From the NCBI GenBank assembly GCA_016215645.1, contig JACRIX010000051.1:54523-118522 (forward strand): a DNA stretch of 64,000 bases. The letters are read 5' to 3'. The notes below the pieces were generated by a model. It was not told the DNA's origin and made no database searches. It worked only from the letters and a program-made list of their open reading frames with translations. The DNA is from Rhodocyclales bacterium (GTDB lineage: Bacteria > Pseudomonadota > Gammaproteobacteria > Burkholderiales > Rhodocyclaceae). A program made the position numbers and the translations under genes. Below are positions 1-8,454 of the stretch, piece by piece (within the stretch, counting starts at the first letter, position 1; every line of letters begins with the position of its first letter).

Positions 1-643
1 TGCACATGTCGGCGAGCGGGCAGGCAGCGCAGCGCGGCTTGCTGCGGGTGCAGACCATGGCGCCGAGGTCCATTTGTGCCTGGTTGTAGATGTCACCCGC
101 GCGCGTTGGCATCAGGTCTTCGGCCAGGGACCACAAACGCTTCTCGACGGCGCCGCTTCCCGGAAAGCCCTCGATGCCGAATGCCCGGCACAGCACGCGC
201 TTGACGTTGCCATCCAGGATCGGCGCGTGTGCGCCGAAGCAGAAGGTGGCGATTGAATTGGCGGTCGAACGGCCGATGCCGGGCAGGCCGGCAATGACAT
301 CCGGGTCGCGGGGGAATTTGCCGTGGTGCGCGCGCATCACGGCTTGCGCGCAGGCGTGCAGGTTGCGGGCACGGGCGTAGTAGCCCAGGCCGCTCCAGAG
401 CGCCATCACGTCCTCCACCGGGGCGGCGGCAAGCGCCGGCAAGGTCGGAAAGCGACCCAGAAACCGCTGGTAGTAAGGCACCACGGTCGCTACCTGGGTC
501 TGCTGCAGCATGATCTCCGACAGCCAGACCCGATAGGCGTCGCGCGTGCTCTGCCAGGGCATGTCGTGGCGGCCGTGGCGCTTGTGCCAGCGGATCAGGC
601 GCGCGGCGAAGCCGGCGCCCAAATCAATTCCGGGGGGCGACAA
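1..643 (-). CDS. mutY: A/G-specific adenine DNA glycosylase MutY (C-terminus beyond the window)
   Basis: Base-excision repair enzyme that removes adenine mispaired with 8-oxoguanine or guanine. Translating the minus strand gives, in order, the family motif EIMLQQTQV, the helix-hairpin-helix stretch LPGIGRSTA, the segment ILDGNVKRVL that carries the catalytic Asp, and four cysteines spaced C-x6-C-x2-C-x5-C for the [4Fe-4S] cluster. The window ends right after the last Cys, so the C-terminal 8-oxoG recognition domain is not visible. No ATG is available near the N-terminus. The most plausible starts are TTG at 643 or TTG at 622; with 643 the gene overlaps the end of the upstream methyltransferase gene by 20 nt, as expected in a coupled operon. 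The family assignment is near certain; the start is not. Confidence 0.93.
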   Translation of the reverse strand, partial: MSPPGIDLGAGFAARLIRWHKRHGRHDMPWQSTRDAYRVWLSEIMLQQTQVATVVPYYQRFLGRFPTLPALAAAPVEDVMALWSGLGYYARARNLHACAQAVMRAHHGKFPRDPDVIAGLPGIGRSTANSIATFCFGAHAPILDGNVKRVLCRAFGIEGFPGSGAVEKRLWSLAEDLMPTRAGDIYNQAQMDLGAMVCTRSKPRCAACPLADMC

Positions 644-1412
644 GGCCAGGCGAATTGCCGGCGTCCGCAAGTTTGGCGCGGAGGGCGGCCACCTCGGCTT
701 TCAATGCATGGTTTTCCTGCCGTAGCGCAATCTGGGAGGCGATTTCGAACTGGTCCCACACATTTGGCGGTAGTGCGAAACGCTCGCGCAGACTTTCGCG
801 CTCCTCTGCCAGGTAAAAGCGGTTGACCCCATCGAAGTAGGCTTGGTCATAGCGAAACCTGCGCAGCAGTGGTTCCCATTCATGATGGTTGTGGGCCGGC
901 GTTCCTGGCAGCACGGCCTCGAGCACGATGACCCAGGGTCTGAAGCGGTGCAGGTCGATACCCTTGAGAACTTCATGCTCCATACCCTCGACATCGATCG
1001 ATACCAGGTGAAGCTCGCGTCCGGCAAGGTGCTGATCCAGCACGTCGTTCAGGGTGACACAGGGGACTACCATCTCGGCTGCCGCATTCTGGCCATGCGC
1101 CTGCCAATGCGTTATCGTCGTCGGCATTGCGCTGCTGAGCTGCGTGTGCGGAAAAATGCGGAGATTCACATGACCGGATTTCGCGCCGACGGCGACATTC
1201 AGAAACTGATCTTCGGGCCGGCTTTGCGCCCACTGCTTGCCAAATGGCAGCGGTTCAAGGGCAAGTCCTCGCCAGCCACGCTCATAGAGTGCATAGGTGT
1301 TGCTATCCTCGACCGGCAGTGAAGCGCCGACATCGAGGTAGCACCCTTGCGCAATGTCGCCGAAGACACGCTGCAAAATGACATCTTCAAAGTTTCGCGT
1401 ATAGCAAATCAC
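624..1412 (-). CDS. FkbM-family SAM-dependent methyltransferase
   Basis: A 262-residue protein of the FkbM (Methyltransf_21) family, which O-methylates small molecules or glycans; the substrate here cannot be read from sequence. The SAM-binding motif is YLDVGASLP near residue 27, followed by an acidic strand-end (LALEPLP, about residue 52). A later motif, [15 protein letters not shown] (about residues 138-152), is characteristic of the family. The last 30 residues form a short helical tail rich in Ala, Glu and Lys. Its ATG overlaps the purT stop (ATGA at 1409-1412) and its end overlaps the mutY start, so it sits as a translationally coupled middle gene between two housekeeping genes. Family assignment is confident; biological role unknown. 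Confidence 0.85.
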   Translation of the reverse strand: MICYTRNFEDVILQRVFGDIAQGCYLDVGASLPVEDSNTYALYERGWRGLALEPLPFGKQWAQSRPEDQFLNVAVGAKSGHVNLRIFPHTQLSSAMPTTITHWQAHGQNAAAEMVVPCVTLNDVLDQHLAGRELHLVSIDVEGMEHEVLKGIDLHRFRPWVIVLEAVLPGTPAHNHHEWEPLLRRFRYDQAYFDGVNRFYLAEERESLRERFALPPNVWDQFEIASQIALRQENHALKAEVAALRAKLADAGNSPGLVAPRN

Positions 1413-2650
1413 GGTAGGGGCTCCGCTTGCGCGGCAACCGGCTTCACCCGGCTGGCGGCGAGCTTTGCGCGCTGTCGCGCCTCGTCGGTGGTATCGGCAT
1501 TCGCCACCGCCACGCCCATGCGCCGCTTGACGAAGCTTTCCGGCTTGCCGAATAGCCGCAGGTCGGATTCCGGCACCTGCAGCGCCTCGGCCGCGCCTTC
1601 GAAGGCGATGCCTTTTTCCTCCAGTCCGCCATAGATCACGGCCGAGGCGCCGGGGCGGCGCAGGCTGGTATCCACCGGCAGGCCCAGTATCGCCCGCGCA
1701 TGCAATTCGAATTCCGAGAGGCGCTGCGTCGCCAGCGTCACCAGTCCCGTGTCATGCGGACGCGGGCTGACTTCGGAGAACCACACCATGTCGCCCTTGA
1801 CGAACAGCTCGACGCCGAAGATGCCGCGGCCGCCGAGGTTGGCGGTCACCGCCCTGGCGATGTCGCGCGACTTCTGCAGCGCGACCGGCGTCATCGCCAT
1901 CGGCTGCCAGCTCTCGACGTAGTCGCCATTCACCTGCACGTGGCCGATGGGCTCGCAGAAAAAAGTTTCCACGTCACCGGAAGCGCCGACGGCACGCACC
2001 GTGAGCTGGGTGATCTCGTAGTCGAAAGCGATGAAACCCTCGACGATGATGCGTCCGGCCCCGACACGGCCGGCCGCCTGCGAGTAGTCCCAGGCCTGTT
2101 GCACGTCGGCCGCTGATTTCGCCAGCGACTGGCCCTTGCCGGAGGATGACATTACCGGTTTGATCACACAGGGATAACCGATCCCGCCATCGATCGCGGC
2201 CTGCAGCTCGGCCAGCGTGTCGGCGAACTGGTAGGGCGAGGTGGCCAGCCCGAGTTCCTCGGCGGCCAGGCGGCGGATGCCCTCGCGGTTCATGGTCAGC
2301 TGCGCGGCACGCGCGGTGGGGATGATCTCCGGGCGATGGCCGGCGACGCCGTCGCGCTCGATCTCGACCAGGGTGGCGGTGGCGATGGCTTCGATCTCGG
2401 GCACCACCAGCGCCGGCTTTTCCTTCGCAATCAGTTCGCGCAGCGCCTTGCCGTCGGTCATCGTCACCACATGGCTGCGGTGCGCCACCTGCATGCCGGG
2501 GGCATCGGGGTAGCGGTCGACGCCGATCACCTCGCAGCCCAGGCGTTGCAATGCGATAATGACTTCCTTGCCCAGTTCGCCGCAGCCGAGCAGCATGACC
2601 TTGGTCGCGGAAGGGGAAAGCGGAGTGCCGATACGTTTGGCGATGCCCAT
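1409..2650 (-). CDS. purT: Formate-dependent phosphoribosylglycinamide formyltransferase PurT
   Basis: Cytosolic ATP-grasp enzyme that formylates GAR to FGAR using formate and ATP, the folate-independent third step of purine synthesis. The 413-residue length is typical. The N-terminal nucleotide-fold motif is [13 protein letters not shown] (about residues 18-30). The ATP-grasp region includes [17 protein letters not shown] (about 157-173), and the metal/ATP site includes [12 protein letters not shown] and [12 protein letters not shown] (about 276-304). A GGAG Shine-Dalgarno lies about 7 nt upstream of the ATG. It is the first gene of the purT-FkbM-mutY overlapping set and diverges from the flavin reductase gene across a 59-bp gap. 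Confidence 0.97.
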   Translation of the reverse strand: MGIAKRIGTPLSPSATKVMLLGCGELGKEVIIALQRLGCEVIGVDRYPDAPGMQVAHRSHVVTMTDGKALRELIAKEKPALVVPEIEAIATATLVEIERDGVAGHRPEIIPTARAAQLTMNREGIRRLAAEELGLATSPYQFADTLAELQAAIDGGIGYPCVIKPVMSSSGKGQSLAKSAADVQQAWDYSQAAGRVGAGRIIVEGFIAFDYEITQLTVRAVGASGDVETFFCEPIGHVQVNGDYVESWQPMAMTPVALQKSRDIARAVTANLGGRGIFGVELFVKGDMVWFSEVSPRPHDTGLVTLATQRLSEFELHARAILGLPVDTSLRRPGASAVIYGGLEEKGIAFEGAAEALQVPESDLRLFGKPESFVKRRMGVAVANADTTDEARQRAKLAASRVKPVAAQAEPLP

Positions 2651-2709
2651 CAGGTGCTCCAGAAATAAAAAGCGTCGCCGGATTTTAGAGCCTGTTGGCT
2701 GCCAACCCC

Positions 2710-3219
2710 ATGAACCAGCCGTTCCAGATTCAATTCGACAGCCGTTCCCTGCGTGATGCCCTGGGCGAGTTCGCCACCGGGATTGCCGTGGTCACGACGC
2801 GCGGCGCCGACGGCCAGCCGGTCGGTGTCACCATCAATTCCTTTGCCGCGGTGTCGCTCGAGCCGCCGCTGGTGCTCTGGAGCCTCGGCCTAGCTTCGCC
2901 GTCGCGTGCGGCCTTCGAGGCCTGTTCCCATTACGCGGTAAATATCCTGGCCGTCGATCAGGTCGAGTTCTCGCAGCGTTTTTCGCAGGCGCAGCAAGAC
3001 CGCTTCGCCGGTATCGATCTGAACGTCGGCGCTGGCGGGACGCCGTTGTTGCCCGATTGCAGCGCCTGGTTTGAGTGCCGCAACGAGACCCGTTACCCCG
3101 GCGGCGACCATGTGATCCTGCTTGGCTATGTGGAGAATTTCCGGCGCGAATCGAAAGCGCCGCTGATTTTTCACGGTGGGCGTTATCGCGAGCTCGCCGA
3201 TCCGTCGGGCGCCCAATAA
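2710..3219 (+). CDS. Flavin reductase-like domain protein
   Basis: A 169-residue flavin reductase (FMN-binding split-barrel, DIM6/NTAB type). Such proteins reduce FMN or FAD with NAD(P)H, usually for a partner monooxygenase. Family motifs are [19 protein letters not shown] (about 18-36), [19 protein letters not shown] (about 38-56) and the C-terminal [11 protein letters not shown]. The ATG at 2710 is preferred over an in-frame TTG at 2695 because it leaves the usual short N-terminus; neither has a strong ribosome-binding site. No monooxygenase gene lies next to it, so its partner is unknown. The stop codon lies in an A-tract that also serves as the U-tract of the convergent gene's terminator. 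Confidence 0.85.
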   Translation: MNQPFQIQFDSRSLRDALGEFATGIAVVTTRGADGQPVGVTINSFAAVSLEPPLVLWSLGLASPSRAAFEACSHYAVNILAVDQVEFSQRFSQAQQDRFAGIDLNVGAGGTPLLPDCSAWFECRNETRYPGGDHVILLGYVENFRRESKAPLIFHGGRYRELADPSGAQ

Positions 3220-3248
3220 AAAAATGCCCCGCCGGATTCGGGCGGGGC
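3218..3248 (-). terminator. Intrinsic terminator for the 92-residue gene
   Basis: A perfect 8-bp stem (GCCCCGCC at 3226-3233 with GGCGGGGC at 3241-3248) has a 7-nt loop. On the minus strand it is followed directly by seven U residues (A-tract 3218-3224). This is a textbook Rho-independent terminator for transcription coming from 3602. No U-tract follows on the plus strand. Confidence 0.8.
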
Positions 3249-3323
3249 TAGCGGCCTTAGAGATCAGGCCGAGGAGGAGACGGTTGCGGAACGATCAGGT
3301 GCGCTCTTTGCGCTCAGTGGCGC

Positions 3324-3602
3324 TCAGTGGCGTTGTGCCTGGGGGTTCCAGCTGAAGAGGGTGCGCAGCGCGAGGCTGGCGCGGGTCAGCAGCGAGGGGC
3401 CGGTCGCACGGCGCGGCGCGGCATCCTGCGGGTTCCACGAAAACAGCGGTTGCAGGCTGTTGCCGGCATCGGCTACCGATCCCGCGAGCAGGCGGAAGTA
3501 AAGACCGAGGCGCTGGGTCATCAAGCCCTGGATGCGCTGCATTTCGAGGGCGCGGGCTTCCTTTGCTTCCCGGATGAACTTTTCTGTGTCGATCTGGTAC
3601 AT
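3324..3602 (-). CDS. Small unrecognised protein with a repeated FSWNPQ motif
   Basis: A 92-residue cytoplasmic protein of unknown function. The first 40 residues look like a charged amphipathic helix (IDTEKFIREAKEARALE, then QRIQGLMTQRLGLYFRLLAG). The second half contains the same short motif twice, LFSWNPQ, near residues 53-59 and again at 85-91, each preceded by a Leu/Ala-rich stretch. Coding is supported by a strong Shine-Dalgarno (AAAGGAG about 6 nt before the ATG), a candidate sigma70 promoter upstream and an intrinsic terminator downstream, so it appears to be a complete single-gene transcription unit. It is divergent from a LysR regulator that may control it. The helical N-terminus is reminiscent of small phasin-like proteins, but I do not assign it to a family. 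Confidence 0.75.
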   Translation of the reverse strand: MYQIDTEKFIREAKEARALEMQRIQGLMTQRLGLYFRLLAGSVADAGNSLQPLFSWNPQDAAPRRATGPSLLTRASLALRTLFSWNPQAQRH

Positions 3603-3642
3603 GATGGACTCCTTTTGCTGCGATGCAATAATCTATGCCTGC

Positions 3643-3671
3643 AATGTAATTACTTCTTGATAAAACAACAA
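3643..3671 (-). promoter_or_regulatory. Candidate sigma70 promoter of the 92-residue gene
   Basis: On the minus strand TTGTTG (3671-3666) is followed after 17 bp by TACATT (3648-3643). This lies in an AT-rich stretch that stands out from the GC-rich surroundings, about 40 bp upstream of the ATG at 3602. Confidence 0.45.
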
Positions 3672-3676
3672 TATGT

Positions 3677-3714
3677 AATAATGGAACAACATTAGTGAAA
3701 AATATTCCATAATA
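3677..3714. promoter_or_regulatory. Inverted repeat in the lysR/small-gene intergenic region
   Basis: AATAATGGAA (3677-3686) and TTCCATAATA (3705-3714) form an inverted repeat with 8 of 10 positions matching, including a perfect ATGGAA/TTCCAT core separated by 18 bp. It ends 5 bp before the lysR ATG and sits just upstream of the divergent promoter. That is where a LysR-type autoregulatory site is expected. Inference only. Confidence 0.4.
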
Positions 3715-3719
3715 AGCCG

Positions 3720-4628
3720 ATGGATCGCGCTGCCGAGATGACTGCCTTTGTGACTACCGTAGAAACCGGCGGCTTTTCTGCTGCGGCGCGGCAATTGGGT
3801 CTGACGCCCTCGGCCCTGTCGAAACTGGTGACCCGGCTCGAAGACCGGCTCGGCGCCCGCCTGCTCCAGCGCACCACGCGCCGGGTACAGCTCACGGCCG
3901 AGGGCGAGGCCTTCTATGCCAGGGCGCGGCCCATCCTCAAGGCGATGGACGAAGCCGAGGCCGAGGTCGCCGAGGCGGGTACCAGTCCGCGCGGGCTGTT
4001 GCGCCTGCACTGCGGCTCGACCTTTGGCATGCACCAGCTGGCGCCGGCGATTCCGCGCTTCCAGGCCCTGCATCCGGCGGTCACCATCGACATCACGATC
4101 AGCGACGAGCGTCTGGACATGATGCAGGAGGGCGTCGATCTCGCGATTCGCATCGGGCCGCTGGAGGAATCCTCGCTGGTGGCACGGCGCATCTGCAACC
4201 TCGAACGGGTGATCTGCGCGTCGCCCGCCTACCTCGCGCGCCATGGTACGCCGCGCACGCCGGACGACCTGCAACAGCACAACTGCCTCTGGATCACCAG
4301 TTTGCCGGCCCTGCGCCGCTGGCCCTTCGATACCGACGACGGCATTCGTGTGGTGAACGTGGATGGCAATATCGTCACCAACAACGCCGAGACCGTGCTG
4401 CAACTGGCACTGGCCGGAGTTGGCGTCACGCGCCTGTCGGACGTGGTGGTCGCCGAGGCCATCCGCAACGGCGGCCTGGTCGCCATTCTTGCCGATTGGC
4501 ATCATGTCGAGCCGATACCGCTGTTTGCCACCTACCCCAGCGGCCGCAACCTGTCGCCCAAGGTGCGTGCCATGGTTGATTTCCTGGTCGCCGAGTTCGG
4601 CAATGCGCCGTGGCGCCGCGCCGCTTGA
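3720..4628 (+). CDS. LysR-family transcriptional regulator
   Basis: A 302-residue LTTR of standard length. The N-terminal winged helix-turn-helix (about residues 5-62) contains ETGGFSAAARQLGLTPSALS and the following RLEDRLGARLLQRTTRRVQL. The C-terminal two-lobed effector-binding domain starts near residue 90 (GLLRLHCGSTFG) and includes DLAIRIGPLEESSLVARRI, as in the CrgA/DmlR-like branch. The ligand is unknown. It diverges from the 92-residue gene across 117 bp containing an inverted repeat, so regulation of that gene or of itself is the simplest guess. The rlmI gene follows 29 bp downstream in the same direction. Confidence 0.92.
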   Translation: MDRAAEMTAFVTTVETGGFSAAARQLGLTPSALSKLVTRLEDRLGARLLQRTTRRVQLTAEGEAFYARARPILKAMDEAEAEVAEAGTSPRGLLRLHCGSTFGMHQLAPAIPRFQALHPAVTIDITISDERLDMMQEGVDLAIRIGPLEESSLVARRICNLERVICASPAYLARHGTPRTPDDLQQHNCLWITSLPALRRWPFDTDDGIRVVNVDGNIVTNNAETVLQLALAGVGVTRLSDVVVAEAIRNGGLVAILADWHHVEPIPLFATYPSGRNLSPKVRAMVDFLVAEFGNAPWRRAA

Positions 4629-4657
4629 GCCCATTCCAACAATTCGAGACGATACCC

Positions 4658-5848
4658 ATGGCCACACTGATACTGCATCCCGGCAAGGAAAAATCCGTCC
4701 TGCGCCACCATCCCTGGCTGTTCTCGGGCGCCGTGGATCGCCTGGAGGGCCGTGCGCGGCCGGGCGATACCGTCGATGTCGCCTCCGCCGCCGGCCGGCC
4801 GCTGGCCCGCGCCGCCTGGAGCCCGAGTTCGCAGATCCGCGCGCGGATCTGGAGCTTCGATGCCGAGGACGTCATCGATCATGCCTTTTTCAAGCGCCGT
4901 GTCGCCGCCGCAGTGGCGCGGCGCAAGTCCCTGCCCGAGCTTGACGGCCAGCACGGCCTGCGCCTGATCCACGCCGAGTCCGATGGCCTGCCCGGAATCA
5001 TTGCCGACCGTTACGGCGATACCGTGGTGCTGCAGCTCAGCAGCGCCGGCGCCGAGAAGTGGCGTGGCGCCATCGTCGACTCCCTGCTCAAGGCCACGGG
5101 CGGCACGCGCGTATACGAGCGCTCGGACCTCGATCTGCGTAGCCTCGAAGGGCTGGAGCCGGTCACCGGCTGGCGGCACGGACAGGCTGCCGACGAGGAA
5201 CTGGTGATCGAGGAAAACGGCGTGCGCCTGGGTGTCGATATCGTCGACGGGCACAAGACCGGCTTTTACCTCGACCAGCGCGACAACCGCCGCCGCGTCG
5301 CCGAGCTTGCGGCCGGACGGCGCGTACTCAATTGTTTTTGCTACACCGGCGGCTTTTCGCTACAGGCGCTGGCCGGCGGGGCGCGCGAGGTGGTGTCGAT
5401 CGACAGTTCCGGCCCGGCGCTGGAATCGGCGCGGCGCAACCTGGCGCTGAATCCGCCGCTCGACGCCGGGCGCGCGATCTGGCTCGAAGCCGATGTTTTC
5501 GGCGAGCTGCGCAATCTGCGCGCCGCCGGCGAGCGCTATGACCTGATCATCCTTGATCCGCCGAAATTCGCCCACACCGCCGCGCATGCCGAACGCGCCG
5601 CGCGCGCCTACAAGGACATCAACCTGCTCGGCCTGCAACTGCTGGCGCCGGGAGGCTTGCTGATGACCTACTCCTGCTCCGGCGGCATAAGCGCCGAGCT
5701 GTTCCAGAAGATCGTCGCCGGCGCCGCGCTCGATGCCGGGCGCGCGGCGCGCATCGTCCAGCACTTGCACGGCGCCGCCGACCATCCGGTGGATCTGGCG
5801 TTTCCCGAAGGCGAATACCTCAAGGGCTTGCTGTTGCAGGTGGATTGA
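4658..5848 (+). CDS. rlmI: 23S rRNA (cytosine-5) methyltransferase, RlmI-like
   Basis: Cytosolic SAM-dependent methyltransferase that makes m5C in 23S rRNA (C1962 in E. coli). With the ATG at 4658 the protein is 396 residues, the usual length. An N-terminal PUA domain (HPGKEKSVLRHHPWLFSGAV, about residues 6-25) is followed by the Rossmann domain with LNCFCYTGGFSLQALAGGA (about 224-242), the motif IILDPPKFA, and the catalytic-cysteine segment TYSCSGGIS near residue 340. In-frame codons upstream to 4610 overlap lysR and lack the PUA pattern, so the downstream ATG was chosen. Confidence 0.92.
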   Translation: MATLILHPGKEKSVLRHHPWLFSGAVDRLEGRARPGDTVDVASAAGRPLARAAWSPSSQIRARIWSFDAEDVIDHAFFKRRVAAAVARRKSLPELDGQHGLRLIHAESDGLPGIIADRYGDTVVLQLSSAGAEKWRGAIVDSLLKATGGTRVYERSDLDLRSLEGLEPVTGWRHGQAADEELVIEENGVRLGVDIVDGHKTGFYLDQRDNRRRVAELAAGRRVLNCFCYTGGFSLQALAGGAREVVSIDSSGPALESARRNLALNPPLDAGRAIWLEADVFGELRNLRAAGERYDLIILDPPKFAHTAAHAERAARAYKDINLLGLQLLAPGGLLMTYSCSGGISAELFQKIVAGAALDAGRAARIVQHLHGAADHPVDLAFPEGEYLKGLLLQVD

Positions 5849-5855
5849 AAGTTAT

Positions 5856-5876
5856 GTCTCCGGCCGGGCCGGAGAC
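5856..5876. terminator. Hairpin between convergent rlmI and the zinc operon
   Basis: GTCTCCGGC (5856-5864) and GCCGGAGAC (5868-5876) form a perfect 9-bp stem with a 3-nt loop between two convergent genes. No continuous U-tract follows on either strand (only a short CTTT on the minus strand), so it is a probable but weak bidirectional terminator. Confidence 0.45.
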
Positions 5877-5941
5877 GGTATCCCTTGCGGACGGCGCTGG
5901 CGATGTGGCAACCGCGCGCCGATTTTCGCCGCCGCCGATGC

Positions 5942-6484
5942 TCAGCGCCTGCGTTTCTCCTCCGGCGGCGGCGCCGGATTGAAACTCTCCAGCGTGTCCA
6001 GCGTCAGGCGGTAGCCGGCATTGCCCCAGGGCGTGTTCGCCGAGTGCAGGCTCAGGGTGCCGCTGACCTTGACCGTGTCCATGCTGTGCAGGTTCGTCAC
6101 CGGCTTCTTCGTCACCACGTGGATGATCTGGTTGGCGGGCGGCGGCGGGGTATGGATGCAGGCGCCGAAATAGGGCACCAGCAGGAATTCGGAAACCTTG
6201 CCGCCCTTGTTTTCCAGGGGGATGGCAAAACCGGGCAGGCGCACCCTGGCGCCGGCCAGCGCCGGATCGGTGGGGGCGTTGTCCCACATCTGGCGGATCT
6301 TCTCCAGCGCTTCCATGGCCCGCGGGTCGTTGTCCTGCAGCTTGCCGAGATCCAGTGCCTTGAGATCCTTGCTCGGGTCCCAGCCCTTGGGTACCAGCGC
6401 TTCCCACTTGATGTCGCGGAAGTCATCGGCGGCCTGCAGGGGCAGGGCGAAGCAAAGGGCGAACAGCAGCACCAGGTGTTTCAT
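5942..6484 (-). CDS. DUF3299 exported protein, zinc-island (Zrg-like) component
   Basis: A 180-residue periplasmic protein with a clear signal peptide (MKHLVLLFALCFALPLQAAD). The DUF3299 core includes IKWEALVPKGWDP (about 26-38), VRLPGFAIPLE (about 82-92) and the conserved FGACIHTPPPPANQIIHV (about 106-123), whose Cys-x-His suggests a metal or redox contact. DUF3299 genes commonly accompany the ATPase, FtsX-like permease and DUF2796 genes found immediately upstream, a set called zrg in Vibrio cholerae. It begins 8 bp after the permease stop and is the last gene of this operon. The in-frame extension far upstream is an out-of-frame shadow of the permease. Exact biochemical role unknown. Confidence 0.82.
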   Translation of the reverse strand: MKHLVLLFALCFALPLQAADDFRDIKWEALVPKGWDPSKDLKALDLGKLQDNDPRAMEALEKIRQMWDNAPTDPALAGARVRLPGFAIPLENKGGKVSEFLLVPYFGACIHTPPPPANQIIHVVTKKPVTNLHSMDTVKVSGTLSLHSANTPWGNAGYRLTLDTLESFNPAPPPEEKRRR

Positions 6485-6492
6485 GGCATTCC

Positions 6493-7752
6493 TCAGTTTC
6501 TCGGGGTCAGGCCGTCGGCCAGCGACATGCGCCAGGCGCGCCAGCCCGGCACCAGGCTGGCCAGCAGACCCGTGGCAATGACCCCGCCGAGCAGCGCAAG
6601 TTCCTGGCTGCCCGGGAGCCGCGTCGCCAGCACCACGCCGAAGCGCTCCAGCAGCCAGGGAGCGGCGAGGCCGCTGCCGACGGTGAGCAGGCCGAGGCCG
6701 AGCAGGGCGCCGGCGGTGGTGACCAGCACGCCTTCGACGGTCAGCATCAGGAAAATGCGGCCGGGTCCGGCGCCCAGCGCGCGCAGGATGGCCAGTTCGC
6801 GGCGGCGTTCGTTGAGTCCGGCAAGCAGCGTCGCCGCCAGCCCCGCCAGGCCGATCAGCACCACCAGCGCCGAGATTGCCAGCAGCGTGCGTTCGACCAT
6901 CGCCACCGCCTGCCACAGTTCGTCCAGCGCCACGCCGGGTAGCACCGCCAGCAGCGGCTCGCCGCGATACTGGTTGATGAAGCGCTGCATGCGGAAGACA
7001 TCGCTGCGCTGCTTGAGCCCCACCAGCGCGGCGGTGATCTCCTTCGGCCGCAGGTCGAATTTGGCGACGAATTCCGCCGGGATAGCCACCCCCGGCAGCG
7101 GCGCGCCGCCGATCCAGTCGAGGTGCAGCGCGCTGATCGATTCGAGGCTGACAAGGACGGTGCGATCGACCGGCGTGCCGGTGGCGGCGAGGATGCCGAC
7201 GACGCGGAAGGGCTTGTCGCCATGCTCCGGACCGTGTTCGACCAAGCCGTGGCTGAGCGTGACCTTGTCGTCCAGCCGATAGCCCAGACCTTGCGCCACT
7301 TCGCTGCCGAGCACGGCCTCGAAGACGCCGGCAAAGGCTTTGCCTTCGCGCCAGCGCAGCGCTTCCCGGTCGCCAAAGCGGAAGCGGCTGAAATAGTCGG
7401 CGCTGGTGCCGAGCACGGCGAAGCCACGATGCGAATCCCCCAGTGACAGCGGCAGTGCCCAGTCGACTGCAGGATGCGAGGCCAGCGCCCGATAGCTCTC
7501 CCAGCCGATGTTGTTGCTTGCCGCGCCGGCGTGGAACACGGCGTAAAGCATCAATTGCACGCCGCCGGTGCGCGCGCCGACCACCAGATCCACGCCCGAC
7601 ACCGACTGGGTGAAGCTTTGCCGCGCATCCGTGCGAATGCGCTCGACGGCCAGCAGCAGGGTGACCGCCAGGGCGATGGCGACCAGGGTCAGGCCCAGCG
7701 TCAGGCGCCGGCTCCAGGCCGAGAGCGCGGCCAGGCGCAGCACGGCTTTCAT
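6493..7752 (-). CDS. ABC transporter permease, FtsX/MacB-like (ZrgC-like)
   Basis: A 419-residue inner-membrane protein with the FtsX/MacB layout. It has one N-terminal TM helix (LTLGLTLVAIALAVTLLLAV, about residues 17-36), a roughly 230-residue periplasmic domain beginning with DLVVGARTGGVQLMLYAVFH, and three C-terminal TM helices near 285-305, 340-360 and 385-400. Between them is the RRRELAILRALGAGPGRIF coupling motif. Such mechanotransmission permeases do not simply import a solute; they work with a LolD/MacB-type ATPase, here the next gene upstream (ATGA overlap at 7749-7752). Its place downstream of a ZIP gene and a DUF2796 gene indicates a role in zinc homeostasis. Confidence 0.88.
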   Translation of the reverse strand: MKAVLRLAALSAWSRRLTLGLTLVAIALAVTLLLAVERIRTDARQSFTQSVSGVDLVVGARTGGVQLMLYAVFHAGAASNNIGWESYRALASHPAVDWALPLSLGDSHRGFAVLGTSADYFSRFRFGDREALRWREGKAFAGVFEAVLGSEVAQGLGYRLDDKVTLSHGLVEHGPEHGDKPFRVVGILAATGTPVDRTVLVSLESISALHLDWIGGAPLPGVAIPAEFVAKFDLRPKEITAALVGLKQRSDVFRMQRFINQYRGEPLLAVLPGVALDELWQAVAMVERTLLAISALVVLIGLAGLAATLLAGLNERRRELAILRALGAGPGRIFLMLTVEGVLVTTAGALLGLGLLTVGSGLAAPWLLERFGVVLATRLPGSQELALLGGVIATGLLASLVPGWRAWRMSLADGLTPRN

Positions 7753-8444
7753 GCCTCAACGCTCCGTGCCGCGCGATTGATCTCGTCGAGGGCCACGCTG
7801 CGATCGAAATGTCCGGCGAGGCGGCGATCATGGCTGACAAAGACCAGCGTCGCACCGACGGCGGCGGACTCCTGCAACAGCAGGTCGATGAAGATCTGCT
7901 GGCGTTCCGCATCGAGAGCCGAGGTCGGTTCATCGGCAATCAGGATTTCCGGTCGGCCGATCAGGGCGCGTGCCGCCGCGACGCGTTGTTGCTGACCGAC
8001 CGAAAGCTCCGCTGCGGGCTTGCTCCAGCTCGCCGTATCGAGATCGAGATGGCGCAGCATGCGTTCGGCCTCGGCACGCGGAACGGCGCCGGCGCGATCC
8101 CGTCGCCGCGAGGAGAAGGTGCAGGGCAGCAACACGTTGTCGAGGGCCGAGAGCCAGGGCAGCAGGTTGAACTGCTGGAACAGGAAGCCGATGTGGTCGG
8201 CGCGGAAGCGGTCACGGGCGCGGCCGCCGAGTTGCGTGAGGTCGGTGCCGAGCAATTCGACCGTACCTTGCTGCGGCAGGGCGACACCGCCAAGCAGGCC
8301 GAGCAGGGTGCTCTTGCCGCTGCCGCTGGGACCGTGGAGGAAGACGCGTTCGCCGGCGCCGAGTTCGAGCAGCGGAATGTCGAGGCAGTTTTCCGCCTGT
8401 CGCGGCCAGCGAAAGACCAGGTCGGAAATTCGCAACGCGGTCAT
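7749..8444 (-). CDS. ABC transporter ATPase, LolD/MacB type (ZrgB-like)
   Basis: A 231-residue cytoplasmic ATPase. Walker A is GPSGSGKST (about 38-46), the Q-loop is FLFQQFNLLPW, the signature is LSVGQQQRVAAARAL (about 151-165), Walker B and D-loop are ILIADEPTSALD, and the switch His is in VFVSHD. Sequence style and genetic coupling (ATGA overlap) pair it with the FtsX-like permease, not with the ABC-3 permease at 13068. It begins 10 bp after the DUF2796 gene. Confidence 0.92.
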   Translation of the reverse strand: MTALRISDLVFRWPRQAENCLDIPLLELGAGERVFLHGPSGSGKSTLLGLLGGVALPQQGTVELLGTDLTQLGGRARDRFRADHIGFLFQQFNLLPWLSALDNVLLPCTFSSRRRDRAGAVPRAEAERMLRHLDLDTASWSKPAAELSVGQQQRVAAARALIGRPEILIADEPTSALDAERQQIFIDLLLQESAAVGATLVFVSHDRRLAGHFDRSVALDEINRAARSVEA

Positions 8445-8454
8445 GCGCCGGTCG

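Noticed and set aside
6500..7939. Extension of the DUF3299 frame upstream to 7939
   Set aside because: It is a second-frame reading of the FtsX-like permease. The signal peptide at 6484 marks the true start.
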